Assembly: GCA_964016885.1 (NCBI GenBank)
Contig: OZ024742.1
Span: 119,166,396 to 119,230,395, forward strand
Length of the DNA: 64,000 bases
From: Eledone cirrhosa
Lineage: Eukaryota; Mollusca; Cephalopoda; Octopoda; Eledonidae
Direction: 5' to 3'
The position numbers were made by a program, and so were the translations under genes. Under the pieces are notes generated by a model. That model saw only the letters and a list, made by a program, of their open reading frames with translations, did not search any database and was not told the origin of the DNA. Numbering within the stretch: the stretch's first letter is position 1; the number at the start of each line of letters is the position of its first letter. Shown in pieces: positions 12,543-25,668 of this stretch.

Positions 12543-13690
12543 TTAAAGAAATGAAAAGTGGTGAGAACGCTGGATCGTGAGAAATAGTCGCTGAGATGTT
12601 AAAGGCATCAGGAGAAGTAGGAACTAAACTAGTTACACGCATAAGTCAATCAAGTTATATATGGTGGAGTCATACCCAAAGACTGGTGCAGCAGTATACT
12701 TGTTAATTGTTACAAAGGTAAAGGGGATGCTCCTGAGAGGAGCAATTATAGGGGTATAAAACAGATGGATCAAGTTATGAAAGTGACAGAAAGAGTGTTA
12801 GCACAACTAATTAGAGATAGAGTCAAATTAGATGAGATGCAGTTTGGTTTTGTGCTCGGGAAAAGTACAACAGATGCCATCTTCTTAGTGAGACAACTAG
12901 AAGAGAATTACTTAGGAAAGAATAAGCCACTATACCTAGCTTTTGTTAACCTAGAGGAGGCCTTTGATAGAGTACCTCCATCTGTCATCTGGTGGTCCCT
13001 AAGGAAACTAGGTTTAGAGGAATGGCTTGTGATGACAGTGCAAACTATGTATAGAGGAGCTGTCAGTAAAGTGAGGGTAGGAATGGAGTTTAGTTAGGAA
13101 TTCCAGATACAAGTAGGAGTTCATCAAGGTTCGGTCCTCAGCCCACTTTTATTCATTATAGTTCTCCAAGCCATAACAGAGGAGTTTAAGACTGGCTGCA
13201 TATCGTCTTTATGCTGACGATCTGATACTTATAGCGGAATCAGTAGAGGAGCTGGAGAATAAATTCCGGCTATGGAAACAGCAGTTGAAATCAAGGGCAC
13301 TGAGAGTGAACCTAGCAAAGACTAAAGTGTTGATAAGTAGAAAAGATGACATGACTCTCATTCCACCAGGGAAATGGCCATGCTCGATATGTAGAAAAGG
13401 AGTTGGCATAAGCTCTATAGAATATACATAATGCAGATCTTGGGTACACAAGAGGTGTAGTGGGATAGCAGGCAAACTAACAGGAAAGGAAAATTTTGTA
13501 TGTAGTTGATGTTCAGGGAAAATTGATAGTAGAAGAGTCAATGATAGGCACATTTTTCAAATGCAGGTAGGATCTATAGAGGTGGTTGAGCGCTTCCTAG
13601 TAGAAGGAAGTCGCAGTAGAGGACGACAAAGAAAGACCTGGGCAGAAGTTGTACAACCGTGGAAAAACCGGACACAAAAACGATGATGAT
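12543..13690 (+). pseudogene. Dead LINE: reverse transcriptase and PHD-like finger
   Basis: Begins within the pre-RT region (SGENAGS, EIVAEMLKASGE) and continues with KGKGDAPERSNYRGI. RT landmarks follow: QFGFVLGKSTTDAIF, motif A as AFVNLEEAFDRVP, then GVHQGSVLSPLLF after a TAG at 13095-13097. A frame change near 13197 leads to the catalytic YADD at 13210-13221. A zinc-binding segment, CSIC at about 13381 then WVHKRCSG and FVC, resembles the PHD-like finger of known LINE ORFs and has two stops. After VVERF the sequence jumps to GRQRKTWAEVV (about 13617), so the connecting region is deleted. It ends in GATGATGAT. Several stops make it a relic. Confidence 0.85.
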
Positions 13691-14043
13691 AATATATATA
13701 TATTCATAATTATACACACAGTATATAAGGAAACAGGCAAGTGTCAATTATCATCAGAAATAACGGTACATTTCTACGTCGTAGAAATTTAATTTTTCTC
13801 ATAGGGCCATTCGTTACTTCAATGTATTTAGCTACCACTTTTATGTTTTCATCTGATTAAAGCTTTCAAACTTGTTAGAATTAAATATCTAAAAATAATT
13901 AATCTCCCGGAAAGGAATGCGTGAGAAAAAAAGCCCAGTTAGGGAAATAGCACGCAATTGCTCTACTATTTCAAACCTTGTTAAATTTGTATTACAATGA
14001 TATTGTTAGTCACATGTTGACAACAATTGAGTAACATCCACCC

Positions 14044-14081
14044 ACAGAGAGAGAGAGAGTGAGAGAGAGAGAGAGAGAGAG

Positions 14082-14124
<43 letters not shown>
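14044..14124. repeat. (GA)n tract
   Basis: GAGA repeats with small interruptions. Confidence 0.95.
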
Positions 14125-14127
<3 letters not shown>

Positions 14128-14166
14128 GGGAGAAAAAAGAGAAAGATGTATATATATATATATATA

Positions 14167-14451
<285 letters not shown>

Positions 14452-14500
14452 AAATAAAGTTAAATAAAAAGTCAAATGTTTAAAATTTAGCTTCGTTTAT

Positions 14501-14557
14501 TACTGCTATATATATTTCAGTGACAGCCATCTTTGGCTGTAACCTCTTCAGGCAGTC
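14501..14557 (-). ncRNA. Type I hammerhead ribozyme candidate (family B)
   Basis: On the minus strand, 5' to 3': stem I strand ACTGC (14556-14552) and core CTGAAGA (14551-14545), which fits CUGANGA. Stem II is GGTTACAGCC / GGCTGTCACT with a six-base loop, ten positions with one mismatch and one G-T. Then come GAAA (14518-14515), stem III ATAT / ATAT with no loop, H17 = A (14507) and stem I strand GCAGT (14506-14502), which pairs ACTGC over 5 bp. Hammerheads cleave their own RNA after H17, here between 14507 and 14506. Loopless palindromic stem III suggests a dimeric form. Folding was by eye. Confidence 0.65.
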
Positions 14558-14629
14558 CGAATTAGTGTGGTATATATGTTGGTATACAACCAACATATAC
14601 TCAAAATCTATGTATATATATATATACAC

Positions 14630-14813
<184 letters not shown>

Positions 14814-14824
14814 GGAGAGAGTGA

Positions 14825-16067
14825 GAGAGAGAGGGAGAGCTGATGGTATAAGGAATTCACGAAAATGATGGAGAATATGATAATATATAGTTAATATAAT
14901 AATTAGTTTCGTTGAGAAGAACTTAACACCACCCGTTTCAAGGATTTAATAACATGTTTGGTATGGAATAATTTAAAGATATTTTACGAAGTCAAATACT
15001 TGCATTTGTTAAGATCCTAGATGTGATGCTGCATACAAAATATTTTAATATTTTTGTTTTTCTTATCAATCATTGGTTAGCAAACAATACATTTCAATAT
15101 TTAAAAAAAAGCCTCAATTTTATAGTAAATTATTCATATATAGACACACACACACACACAAGCACAGACACATATATCTCTAGTAAATATCCTTTTGAAA
15201 CATACCTAACATAGAACTTGGCACACAACACCTAACAAAGAAGGCCACTGGACTCTACACATAGGGTTACACATGGGCCCGCATACGAGCATATTATTTA
15301 TCTGTGAGAAATTTTCTATATGAATTCATGTGTTTACAGGATTATATCCATGCATTTAAAAAAAAGTAAGTTTTCCTGTGTGAGAAGAATTTAAACAGGG
15401 AATGTTTCTTGGTTGAATGGGATACCAGGGACTAAAGACGTCCAAATAGTGTGTCACAATACAGTACTTTGTGAATCCTCGATTCCAAGAAAGGAGAGAG
15501 TGACAGAAAAATGACTTGTCCGTTGAGGAAAACAGGTAAACTAGATGGTGTGACACTTGACTTGAAGAATAATATATAAATACAAAAAAAGAATCTCATT
15601 TTTTTTTACTGTTGAATATATATTCATTTATATATTCATCCAATTGCATGTATTTACTTCATTCTATTATTTTTACCTAACCCTAACCGCATCTCCTATA
15701 ATTCTTTATCTTAATTTATTTATTAACCTTATCTCAATTTATTTATTTGTATTTCCATAATTCCCATTTTGTCATCATCTTATTGTGCGACCATGCTCCT
15801 CTGTGTAATCTTGGTTTCACTTTAACATTCACTTCTTCTTCTTGACATCTCTCTCTCCACCTCGGTCTTTTATCATGTTAGATAAGCTTCGCTCTCTGAC
15901 TTTCCCTCTCATCTCTTATAATTCTTGTATATCTGCCCACAACAACAATACTACACCGTTCTCCTTTCTTTCACTTCGTTTTCTCTGTTCCCGCCACTCC
16001 TTCATCTTTCTTTCTTTCTTTCGCTCTCTCTCTTACTATCTGTATATTGTTATTAATAATTTAGCGT
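14825..16067. other. No gene seen
   Basis: AT-rich sequence with a pyrimidine-rich part at 15840-16040. No domain, RNA or repeat could be supported. Confidence 0.5.
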
Positions 16068-16220
16068 AGAGTTACGGCCCTTGCCATTCTGAGTTCAAAT
16101 CCCGTCGAGGTTAACTTTGCCTTTCATCCTTAGGGGGTCGATAAAATAAAGTACCAGTAATGCACTGGGTAATTGCTGCCCTTGTGCCGAAAGAAGAAAC
16201 AGTTATTAATAATTTAGCGT
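16049..16220 (+). mobile_element. 5'-truncated SINE with 19-bp target-site duplication
   Basis: The SINE body is 16068-16201. It starts at AGAGTTACGGCCCTTGCC (between A and B boxes), has GAGTTCAAATCCCGTCGAGG and ends AAAGAAGAAACA. It is flanked by identical 19-mers, GTTATTAATAATTTAGCGT, at 16049-16067 and 16202-16220. This is the signature of target-primed reverse transcription. Lacking the A box, the copy is probably not transcribed on its own. Confidence 0.95.
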
Positions 16221-16758
16221 TAAAAAGCGTGAAAAACATATATTGCCACGAAAAAAGCCATAAAATATCACGGAAGATATTTACGATTCCTCGAATATGT
16301 GGTGGTTTCCATGAACACTTTTTAGTTAGGTTCTAACGAAAATTCTGCGAATGACCGAGACCGCCAATTTCGGGTCGCGAATGCCGGGGGTACACTGTAT
16401 TTTGAATAAAATCTTCAGATTGTGTTTGAAAAAGCGGTAATGCGAAAGTCGGATTAATTATTATAAATACGTATAATGATAATGTCAAGAGAGAAAAGCA
16501 AAACATTGACCTTGAATGTTGCTTTTTTTAAAGAACATTGGAGCGTAGAATATTTTGTAATTGTAAACAACAATAAGTAGTGTATGTAATATACAGTGAG
16601 ACTATTGCAGTGCTAAATAACTAGATTATAGGTCGGCATAGCCTACGTAGCATTCATTTCACTATTCGCAGCTAACAGGAAATTACGTCATGAGAAATTC
16701 GAAGGCTTGAACAGAGTATTTCATGACAACAATCATTTTTCCCCAGGATAAAATGTTA

Positions 16759-16856
16759 ATAATTCTTTCTAATGTTGGCTCAAAGCCAGCAATTTGAGGA
16801 AAGAGGGAAGTCGATTATATCAATTCCAGTATTCAGTACTTAACTGGTACTTTATT
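16759..16856 (-). mobile_element. Diverged SINE 3' end, minus strand
   Basis: Has CTTTCTAATGTTGGCTCAAA, GCCAGCAATTTGAGG, AAGTCGATTATATCAA and AACTGGTACTTTATTTGT, the variant tail type with the GTCGATTAAATCGAC insert. The tRNA-like half is missing. Confidence 0.75.
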
Positions 16857-16884
16857 TGTTCAGTGTTTTTCAGATCCCAGTCAT

Positions 16885-16945
16885 AATGTAAAAACATTAC
16901 AAATCGTTTCACTGCATTATCAAGGAACTTGCATCAGATCTTCAA
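16885..16945 (-). ncRNA. Decayed hammerhead-like motif
   Basis: Minus strand: CTGATGC (A9 replaced by C) at 16937-16931, a spacer containing AATGCAGT, then GAAAC (16910-16906) and GATTTGTA. Partial stem I pairing exists (GAAGAT with ATGTTTT, one mismatch, one G-T). Because A9 is lost I expect no activity. Confidence 0.3.
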
Positions 16946-19900
16946 CCGGGAGTTTTTTCATTTGCAGTCATATAACATGTTAAACGTCAACGACGAAGGA
17001 TATACTTCTTTAAATCCTTTTTAAAGTTGAAGTATATTAAATCCGTTTATAGGTCAGGAACAACAAAATTTGAACTTCAATTTGACAATATTATAAATTT
17101 AGTAAAAGGCAATTTGAAATAACAAAATATATTAATCCCACGGGATTAATTTGTTCTATATACATAATTTGATTTTAAAAACTCATGGCAGACCTCTTAT
17201 CGGCAAAGTGATTTTGTCACAGCATTTTCTATTTAATTTAACCACTTAAAAACCTTCTCGGTTGCATTACTCTTACGTTGCATCATCATTCTCATCTTCA
17301 GACCGACCTCACAAATTATGTTTTTTTCCTTCCTTTCTTGGTTTCATGAAACGAAACTAATATTTTAGAGAATCATTCGAAGTAAAATAAGAGAAAAATT
17401 ACCCCTAAATAACATAAAAGGGCGACGTTTATCAAGGCATGTTTGACATTAAGATATTTTACTATTATGTCTATTGCTTTTATAGATAAGATTGAATTAA
17501 CATAGCAGTATTTGGTTTTGTGTCACAGATTTCTCAGGTCTTACAAAATGTACACCCTGCGTATAATTCAGGAATTTTAAAACGCTTTTGTAGAAATTTC
17601 ACAGCGATATCTAGTATAGCTGATAGCTACTATTTGTCACGTGTCTGGTTTTGTGAGAAATTTAAGTGTGAGAATGTGTTAAAACAATGTTATTAGATTA
17701 CAGTCATGTGTTTAAACAAACTGTCTTTGTTGTTGTGATTTAGTCCTATGTCAATGCTAGTTTAGAAGATATATGATGAAAGTCATCTCAACCATCACCA
17801 TCCGTCTTTTTGTGGCCTTCTTTTTTTTAATACAGTGAGGTTGTGAATTTATGAAATTTATCTATTATTTCTAGCAGGTCGAGTGATCGCCCAAGAAGTT
17901 CCCTTGTTGACTCGATGGTTTTGTTTGTATGAAGAGTTGGAGTATTTATAAATTTACGAATATTTACACTCAGCTAATCTTATTGAATTTATTTAGTGGT
18001 ATTTTTTCATTATGTTTTTCCAATTCCTTATCACCCTTTTCTTGATTAGGGCTCATTTAGTTATGTTTATCTCAATATTAAACATTGAGGAGTGTTTTAA
18101 TTATGGTCAATTACTCTGAATTTAGTTTCACTTACTCTCTCTTTTTCTCTTACACACATCACACATCGCACACACACAAACACATACACACTCACAAATA
18201 CACAGATTATGAGAGTACCTTTTAAGAAAAACCACAAACAAAACAATAGAGATAAGAAAATGAAACATACTTCATTCAGACATCTCATTCAAGAAGGTAT
18301 ATACAAACATATACTATACTCCCATCTTTATACATTCACACAACCCTCCGCTAACTACTAACCCTCTATAAGTTTTATTTGAGACGCACAATAGATCACA
18401 TCTGAGACAGTGTTGCAGTTACATGGACATTCCAGGACCCCCCCCCCTCAAAAGATAATGCGACTTAGTCGTAAGAAGTTGCCCACAAACATACTCCAAC
18501 CATTGGTTTACAGGCGTATTGACTTCTCTCCATGACATTTCTAACTGTACTATACACTTCAGACCTGGGAGGGATCATATTTCTACCCCAACCCCTACAC
18601 TTGACACACTCATTTCTCGCCCCTTTATTCACTACCGCCGAAAGCCACACTAACCATTAGCCCCAGGTTTTCTCCACCAGAACGTCGTCTCCGAAATTTT
18701 CGCTTTGCAGGTTTTTTTCAACAGCAGTCGACTTATAACTAACCAAGTAAATCGTTAACTACGTGGGTGTGACTGGTCTCGGAAGGCCAGCGAAGGCTAT
18801 TTTCACAGCATCCTTCCTCTCAACCAATCCAATAAAAAAGAATCTGAGACAATCTTCTGCTTTCGAGTGTAGCTTATGAACCTAATGAAACAAGTCAAAC
18901 TTAAACTCGGCAAAGTTACCAGCCTGATATAATTCAGCAAACGCCACGAAGGTATGTTAAAGATATATATCCTCCCTCATATGTCAGCTGTTTCACATCT
19001 GCTTTACTTGTGGTTTATTTCCAGTGGAAGATATTTATTCATATGTATGAATATAGAGTCAATCCAACAAAAAACAGCTTGTATCCTTGCTCTGATCCAT
19101 CAATACAGTAAAAGTACTAGAATTACATAAACAAATGCTGGGACACCCGTTAGAAAAATAAACTAATTCCGAGTAAACAATTTAACTTCCGACCAAATCA
19201 TAATATAGTGAACCTTCTCTTAACATAGAACAATTACTTAATATAGGCCTCGGACATCAACAAATCTGACACAATAGACTCAACGTCAAAATGAAATTCA
19301 AGCTAGAGAGTTCTTCTGTGGCTTCTAAAGTTACATTATCATCCCAATAATGCAAGTTTGATCTATCAAAGTTACTTTTTGATGACAATATTCAGATCCG
19401 TCAACCATACATGTATCGGTTCTACAAAGGTTAATACCAGATTCGTTTCTATGCTCTGTTTCCATAGTGAATTAGAGCAGCAGTACCTTCAGATTAATAC
19501 CTCAGCATTATTTCTACCAATACTGTCAGCAATTAAAGGTAATCTTGTATCAGTTACATTACATAAAGAAACTGGAAGGTGGTATTTGATCCGTTAAAAT
19601 GAAAATCAATGGTTTTATCATGACACGGCAAAGCGTTTCCAAAACATTTAATTGCTTGTTGGGAATTGTGCAAGCAATCGTGGGAAGAACTATCTTTAAC
19701 ACAGTTAGATATATTATTACACGGCTAAACTCCCTACGGGAGGAAGATCCATCATTTACAAAGCACACATCTGAAATATTATAGATGAATGCTTTAAAAT
19801 CCAATAAACTTATTTCAATCAAAACGAAAATTCTCATGATCATCACAGCTTTTGAAAAAATGTTTCTCTAGCAGACGATAAGTTGCTGCATCAACAATGC

Positions 19901-22136
19901 ACAAAACCATCGCAATTTAGAGATAGGCTGCTATCGCAGTATAAATGACGTCGTAGTATGAGATCTAATTCTTTCACGTTTTCTCACAAAATGTATTAAA
20001 GTGACTCGACGAACAGCTGGATCTGTCCTACACTCTCTAACAACTGTTTGATATAGCATCACAGACCAGCAATATTTCAAAACAGTACAGTTTAGCTTAT
20101 CTCCCAGCATGCCGGATGAACCAAACTGACGGCAGACCCGAAACATTTTAACCAGAGCGTTGATTCAGAGACAGCGTGAACATGCCTCTCCAGCCGCCGA
20201 ATTTTAAGTTCATTTAGTTAGTGAGTGCTCCTGTCACCACCTCATATTCATCAGTATAGCATCAACCACATCGCTACGCGTTGTGCCAGATAACTGTACA
20301 GTTGACGACGTCAACGTCTACCGACACGGCTGTTCTCCGCCACAGTACGAGCGGGGTGTTCTTCAACATTTTCAGGTTCCACAGCACTCGTTCAGGAGCC
20401 AAAATGTATAGAAGCGATGGGAAAAGCGCACGATACCAATCGGTTCCGATAGTTGGCCATTTACCAACGAATAGTTTAATAAAACGCTACTGAAAGGCCA
20501 CACGCATCCGGTTGGAATTGGATATTAAATGCCCTCCATAGTCCGTCAAAGACTGTTGTAGATCATTTACTACGATTTACACCCCCCCCCCCCCCCGGGC
20601 TCGACGAGCGACGTTTGTGCCTTCAGGCTTTAACGCAGGGGCATAATCTGCACATTGTTGCTTACGTATTTAACATTAAAGAATTAATCCAGTACTATTC
20701 TTGTTATTACTTCGGCGACGAATTCCTTTTTGCAAGCCTCTTGTATTTCAGCTTTTAATCTAGCTCTAGTCTAACATTTTCTATTGCTATTTTCTTACTA
20801 TCTCTAACAAACACTACTTTGTTTTCTTTTCAAACTCATCCACCATCTGTTATTTGTAATTGTCCGCGTCAATTCTCACCGAACGAGCTGTCTAATCCGT
20901 TCTCTGTACGTTTTACGTGTCATAAGCGACGAGATCAGATTCCTGACAACTTATAGACAACTTATACCTACCAAATACACTATCCTAACAACTACTTTTT
21001 CTTTACATTTATTTTCCTCTTTCAAAAAATATATATATATATATATATATATTTCCCCTTTTATTTACATTTTTATTTCATCTCTACGTTTTGCTTAAAA
21101 AAGCACAATAAAAAAGCTTAAAGAGAAGTTTACATGAATAAGCGCATAAATGAATGAATAAGTGCCGTTAAATCTTTTACAATGGCTAATAAAAACTTCT
21201 GATTACTAATAAAACAAAATTACGTTCAAAAGCTTTTTCTCGACTGATGTACAGTTTCTTTTCAACTCATTACATTTCATGATGGCTAGACGACTCGTTA
21301 ATGACCATAACACGAAACAAATGAATAAGAATAATAATTATGATTATGAAAAGTGAAGAAGCATCAAGAAAAATATTCTCTCATCGGTCAGGGACTGCTT
21401 GAGAATACAAAAATACCCCCCCCCCCCACTGTACTGTCACTCATATCTAAATAAGGTCTCTACAACCCGCTGTGATTTGCTGTTTGATAGATATAAAAGT
21501 CTTAAAAGATTTCAGGGTCTTTCGCATTCATCTTTTCAAAGAGCTAAACCTAAATGTATCTAACTTATCATTTCAGTTGCCCACCAATGAGTTAGGTGCA
21601 CAGAAAAATGCCTCCAGACAGCTAAAACATCCAACTGTCTTGATCTCGTTCGGGCATTGACGGCCACCAATCTCAGGGAACAACCTTTGCTTACATTTAT
21701 ATCTAGAATAACCGATCTACCGACTGGGTTCCGAAATATTATTCTTACCCCAAGACGTAGGTAAATCCTAAACAATACAGCTACCCTATACAATCTGGCT
21801 CGACTGAAAGAAATCTACACTTTATTGTTGGCTCGTAGAAGTGTGAGTGACTGCAAGTCGGAAAACTTAGTCTGAGTTACGGCTACTACATCCAAATAAA
21901 GTAAGACGTTGAGCAGGTCGCTCTTCTTCCTGATACCAAAGGCTACAAAAATCCAAACATTGAACCATAAATCACGTTATTGTTTCTGTTGGAAAAGAGA
22001 AGAAAATGAAAAGGGTTAAGTTGTACTTACTTGCTCGGTGTTATTTCTTTCGGGCTCACAAAGAGGGTTGTAGTGTTTCGAGACTTTGGTTTTACAACGA
22101 AATGCTTTGGAAAAATATTTATTTATTGTTTATTTG
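16946..22136. other. Long stretch without a supportable gene
   Basis: AT-rich. Contains poly-C runs near 18440, 20582 and 21417 and a small (TA)n at 21029-21050. Short frames such as 18465-18650 (minus, 61 codons) and 20281-20493 (plus, 70 codons) are of higher GC than their surroundings but show no domain I recognise; they could be relics of unknown repeats. Confidence 0.5.
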
Positions 22137-22280
22137 AAGGCGTGTGGCTGAGTGGTTAGAGAATTGGATTCACAATCTTGAGGTTGTGAGTTCGATTCCT
22201 GGACCGAGCGATGCGTTATGTCCTTGAGCAAGACACTTTATTTCACGTTGCTCCTTCTACCTGGAGTTGCGACCGATAGA
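22137..22280 (+). mobile_element. Second tRNA-derived SINE family
   Basis: The tRNA-like head is at 22137-22207. It is followed by GTCCTTGAGCAAGACACTTT and TTTCACGTTGCTCC, a body widely seen in invertebrate SINEs (established knowledge, from memory). The head differs clearly from that of the common SINE in this window. The boundary on the 3' side is approximate. Confidence 0.8.
22145..22199 (+). promoter_or_regulatory. Internal Pol III A and B boxes of the SINE
   Basis: A box TGGCTGAGTGG at 22145-22155 fits TRGYNNARNGG. B box GAGTTCGATTCC at 22188-22199 is close to GGTTCGANTCC. Spacing (about 33 bp) is normal for tRNA genes. Confidence 0.75.
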
Positions 22281-23757
22281 TAGTATTAGCAACTGGAAGA
22301 TCGACGGAAACATTGTTTCCTCGGTCCGATTTGACGAAAGTCGATCGATCCTTTCCTTTTTTGTGTGTATTGTTTTTACTAACAGCCTATCTTTCTGGAA
22401 TTTGTTAGGATATTGTTTTGCATCCCTTTTACCTATTTTTTTCATTTGTTATTTTCCTTGCTTCTTACACCCCTTTCACCTAACTTTTCCATTTGTTTTT
22501 TTTTCCACTAACAGTTTTGTGTAGTCCCGTCTAAAAAACATGAAGTGCGGAAATGTTTATAGCAAATAAAGTGTTCAGGTACCTTTTGCAACTCCCCATT
22601 ACCCCTTGCAGAATTGCCAATTGTTTCATTTCTACTCCACGTCAACACAAACAGTGGACTAAAAACGTTGCCTGGAACCTCGAGATAACTTTGTACTGGA
22701 ATAGGAGACTTGTCTATCATACCATACATCCCATTAGTGATCACTTACTGATAATGAGGACGAGGTGATTTTATTTTTTCTGATCATCCGCGGATCGAAG
22801 AAAGTTGGTACTCTAGCAGGAGCAGCAGCCTTTTTCGATGTCACTGTGGTTTGTACGTCAGAAACCGATCGTTGTTGTTGCCATATTCTCCTTGAGATTA
22901 GTATATAGGGAAAAGAGGAGTCAAATGATTATTTAATACCTATTACTTGCAGCGACAGGCTTCTGACATTCATGTAATAAATAATTATCCTTTTTAACAC
23001 CCAATTCACTATAAACGTAAATTTATTGTAGAAGGCCAAATTTCTATACACACAGTAGAATATCTCATATAGAAAACATAACGTAGAAGAACAATTCCAG
23101 AAATGTGGAACATGCTTTATTGATAAATGTTCAATTCCTCATAGCAGGATTATAGGAGGATCACAGTAGGAGTTATCCTGTAGTAGGTCTTTTCATCTCG
23201 CTGTCCAAGAGAGTTATCTCCCTGATGAACCAGAAGGTTTTATAATGAGGCGGCAACAATGTATTCATACGCGATCTAAAACGATTGGTTTGTTTAACCA
23301 AATCCCGTATGAAACATTGTTGCTGCGAGGTATGAAATAGTTCCGGTACAAGCACATTTCATCTTCAAATATGCAGGAGCACCAATCTATGAATCGGCGT
23401 TTATCGCACGAGTGTCCACTGTCTCCATGTCTGTTTTCAGCACCAGGCTTACTGTTCCATACCTATAACTCGTCCAACATAGTAAGCCTCTTGCAACACA
23501 CAGGAACGGGTCTCTGCCTCCGGAAACTTTGATTCATTCCTTGTTCGTTTATGAAGAAGAGTTATGTGGCCACCCTCCTGCATCACTCCTATGCTATGAT
23601 AGTGTGGCGTGGTTCTTGGCTACATAACTCGCTCATCTTTTTTCCTTGCTCGAGATCTTCACATTTTCTCACACTTATAAGTTAGGATGTTATTGTTTTA
23701 TGTTATGTTTGTGTCTTTGTAGCTGTTGTTATTGCTGTCAACATTGACCAAGTTCCG
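22281..23757. other. No gene seen
   Basis: The 60-codon minus frame at 23173-23355 and the GC-richer part at 23200-23600 (CAGGAACGGGTCTCTGCCTC) look less random than their surroundings, but I recognise no family. Confidence 0.5.
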
Positions 23758-23896
23758 GACCACCACCACCACCACCACTACCAACAACAACAACAACAAA
23801 AACCACGACGTCGACAACAACAATAACAACAGATGGAAGTGACAAAACAGCAGCAACAACAACAACAGCAACAACAAAAACGACTGCAACAACAAT
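23758..23896. repeat. CAN trinucleotide-rich tract
   Basis: CACCACCACC, then CAACAACAAC and CAGCAACAAC units, broken by short unique words. Confidence 0.9.
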
Positions 23897-24774
23897 AATG
23901 TCAAACAGCTTCTAACATTGCTAAATACTTTTACCCGGTTTCAATTAGTTTTGTATTGTCACCCGTAGGAATCTTAATTCCTCTCACCTCAAACAATTTG
24001 TCCCTCTTCATAGTAAGGATACTTCCCTTATTAAATGCCGTATTTCATTCTCATGTCCTCGCTGAATACTTGTTTTTCTTTCATACTAAATAATTTCAGG
24101 TCAGCCATAATAGGTGGCTGATGTTTTGTTAAGATTTCTCTAATTCATATCTTGCTCTTACCTTTCTCAAGATATGGGTCATAGGGTTAAGACTGATTAA
24201 ACAAATAAAACTGATAAACTAACCCCGTGAAATATATATTTTTTTATCTTTACTTTTCCAAATTTCTCACCGTCAGACTTGAGTTGTCTCTCTTAGTGGC
24301 TCATACTGTTTCTGGGGGAATGACTTCAAGTCATCGGCTACTTTGAATATACCCAAATATTCAATAATCCAGGAATACGGGACCATATCAGGTGCCTTTT
24401 TATAATCAAGGTCATAATATGTATTCTTCTGGGAGACAGTCCCTTTCCTGTGTTATTTTCATGGAGCAGACATGTATCTAGAAATTCTTTGTGGCTCATC
24501 TCTCTATCATAATTTATATTACTGCTATTAACAAGTTTCTTATTTTTCGTTTTACTCTTTTTTTCGTCGGCGCCATGTTTACAAATATTAATGAAAACTT
24601 CATTGACAACAAAAATGTTTCACTGTGAAACGTGAAAACACGGAAAAGGATACCGTTTCTCTCCACGTAATCGATCCACACAAACACGAAACAAAATATC
24701 CATTGTGTAAAGTAATCCAAGATGTTTTTCTCAAATAAAAGAGCTTGCATTTTGATTCAACTCAAAACACAGCA

Positions 24775-25465
24775 ATAAGAAAAACAATAGCAGCAACAGT
24801 AACTACAACAAAAACAGAAACAATAGAAGCAACAATAACTACAACAAAAACAGAAACAATAGAAGCAACAGCAAATACAACAAAAACAGAAACAATAGCA
24901 GCAACAGAAACTACAACAAAAACAGAAACAATAGCAACAACAGCAACTACAACAAAAACAGAAACAATAGCAACAATAGCAACTACAACAAAAACAGAAA
25001 CAATAGAAGCAACAATAACTACAACAAAAACAGAAACAATAGAAGCAACAATAACTACAACAAAAACAGAAACAATAGCAACAACAGAAACTACAACAAA
25101 AACAGAAACAATAGCAGCAAATACAACAAAAACAGAAACAATAGCAGCAACAGCAAATACAACAAAAACAGGAACAATAGCAGCAACAGAAACTACAACA
25201 AAAACAGAAACAATAGCAGCAACAGAAACTACAACAAAAACAGAAACAATAGCAACAACAGCAACTACAACTAAAACAGAAACAATAGCAGCAACTACAA
25301 CAAAAACAGAAACAATAGCAGCAACAGAAACTACAACAAAAACAGAAACAATAGCAACAACAGTAACTACAACAAAAACAGAAACAATAGCAGCAACAGC
25401 AACTACAACAAAAAACAGAAACAATAGCAACTACAGCAAAAACAGAAACAATAGCAACAACAACA
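24775..25465 (+). repeat. 36-bp minisatellite, about 19 units, open in one frame
   Basis: Unit ACTACAACAAAAACAGAAAC then AATAGCAGCAACAGAA. I count 17 in-frame units plus two degenerate ones; two units are 30 bp. As all lengths are multiples of three, a frame stays open from 24745 to 25527 and would read TTKTETIAATET repeatedly. Thr-rich repeats occur in secreted proteins, but there is no signal peptide, the frame ends inside the next SINE, and the units differ at all codon positions. I read it as a noncoding minisatellite. Confidence 0.85.
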
Positions 25466-25469
25466 AAAA

Positions 25470-25668
25470 CAATGATAATTGTTTCTACTTTTGGTACAAG
25501 GCCAGCAATTACCCGGTGTATTACTAGTACTTTATTTTATCGACCCCGTAAGGATGAAAGGCAAAGTTAACCTTGGCGGGATTTGAACTCAGAATGGCAA
25601 GGGCCGTAACTCTATGCGTCAAAGCATGGCGTCCGACCCTCTACCGATACTGCCAATCCAATGATAAT
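25470..25668 (-). mobile_element. Full-length SINE at the end of the minisatellite
   Basis: Body about 25480-25658 on the minus strand: ATTGTTTCTACTTTTGG, ATCGACCCCGTAAGGATG, GGGATTTGAACTCAGAATGG, AACTCTATGCGTCAAAGC, CGATACTGCCAATC. Flanked by CAATGATAAT at 25470-25479 and 25659-25668, a likely 10-bp target-site duplication. Confidence 0.93.

Noticed and set aside
20580..20600. Poly-C/GGGC run as a regulatory GC box or CpG island
   Set aside because: A short homopolymer in AT-rich DNA; no further CpG enrichment or promoter motif.
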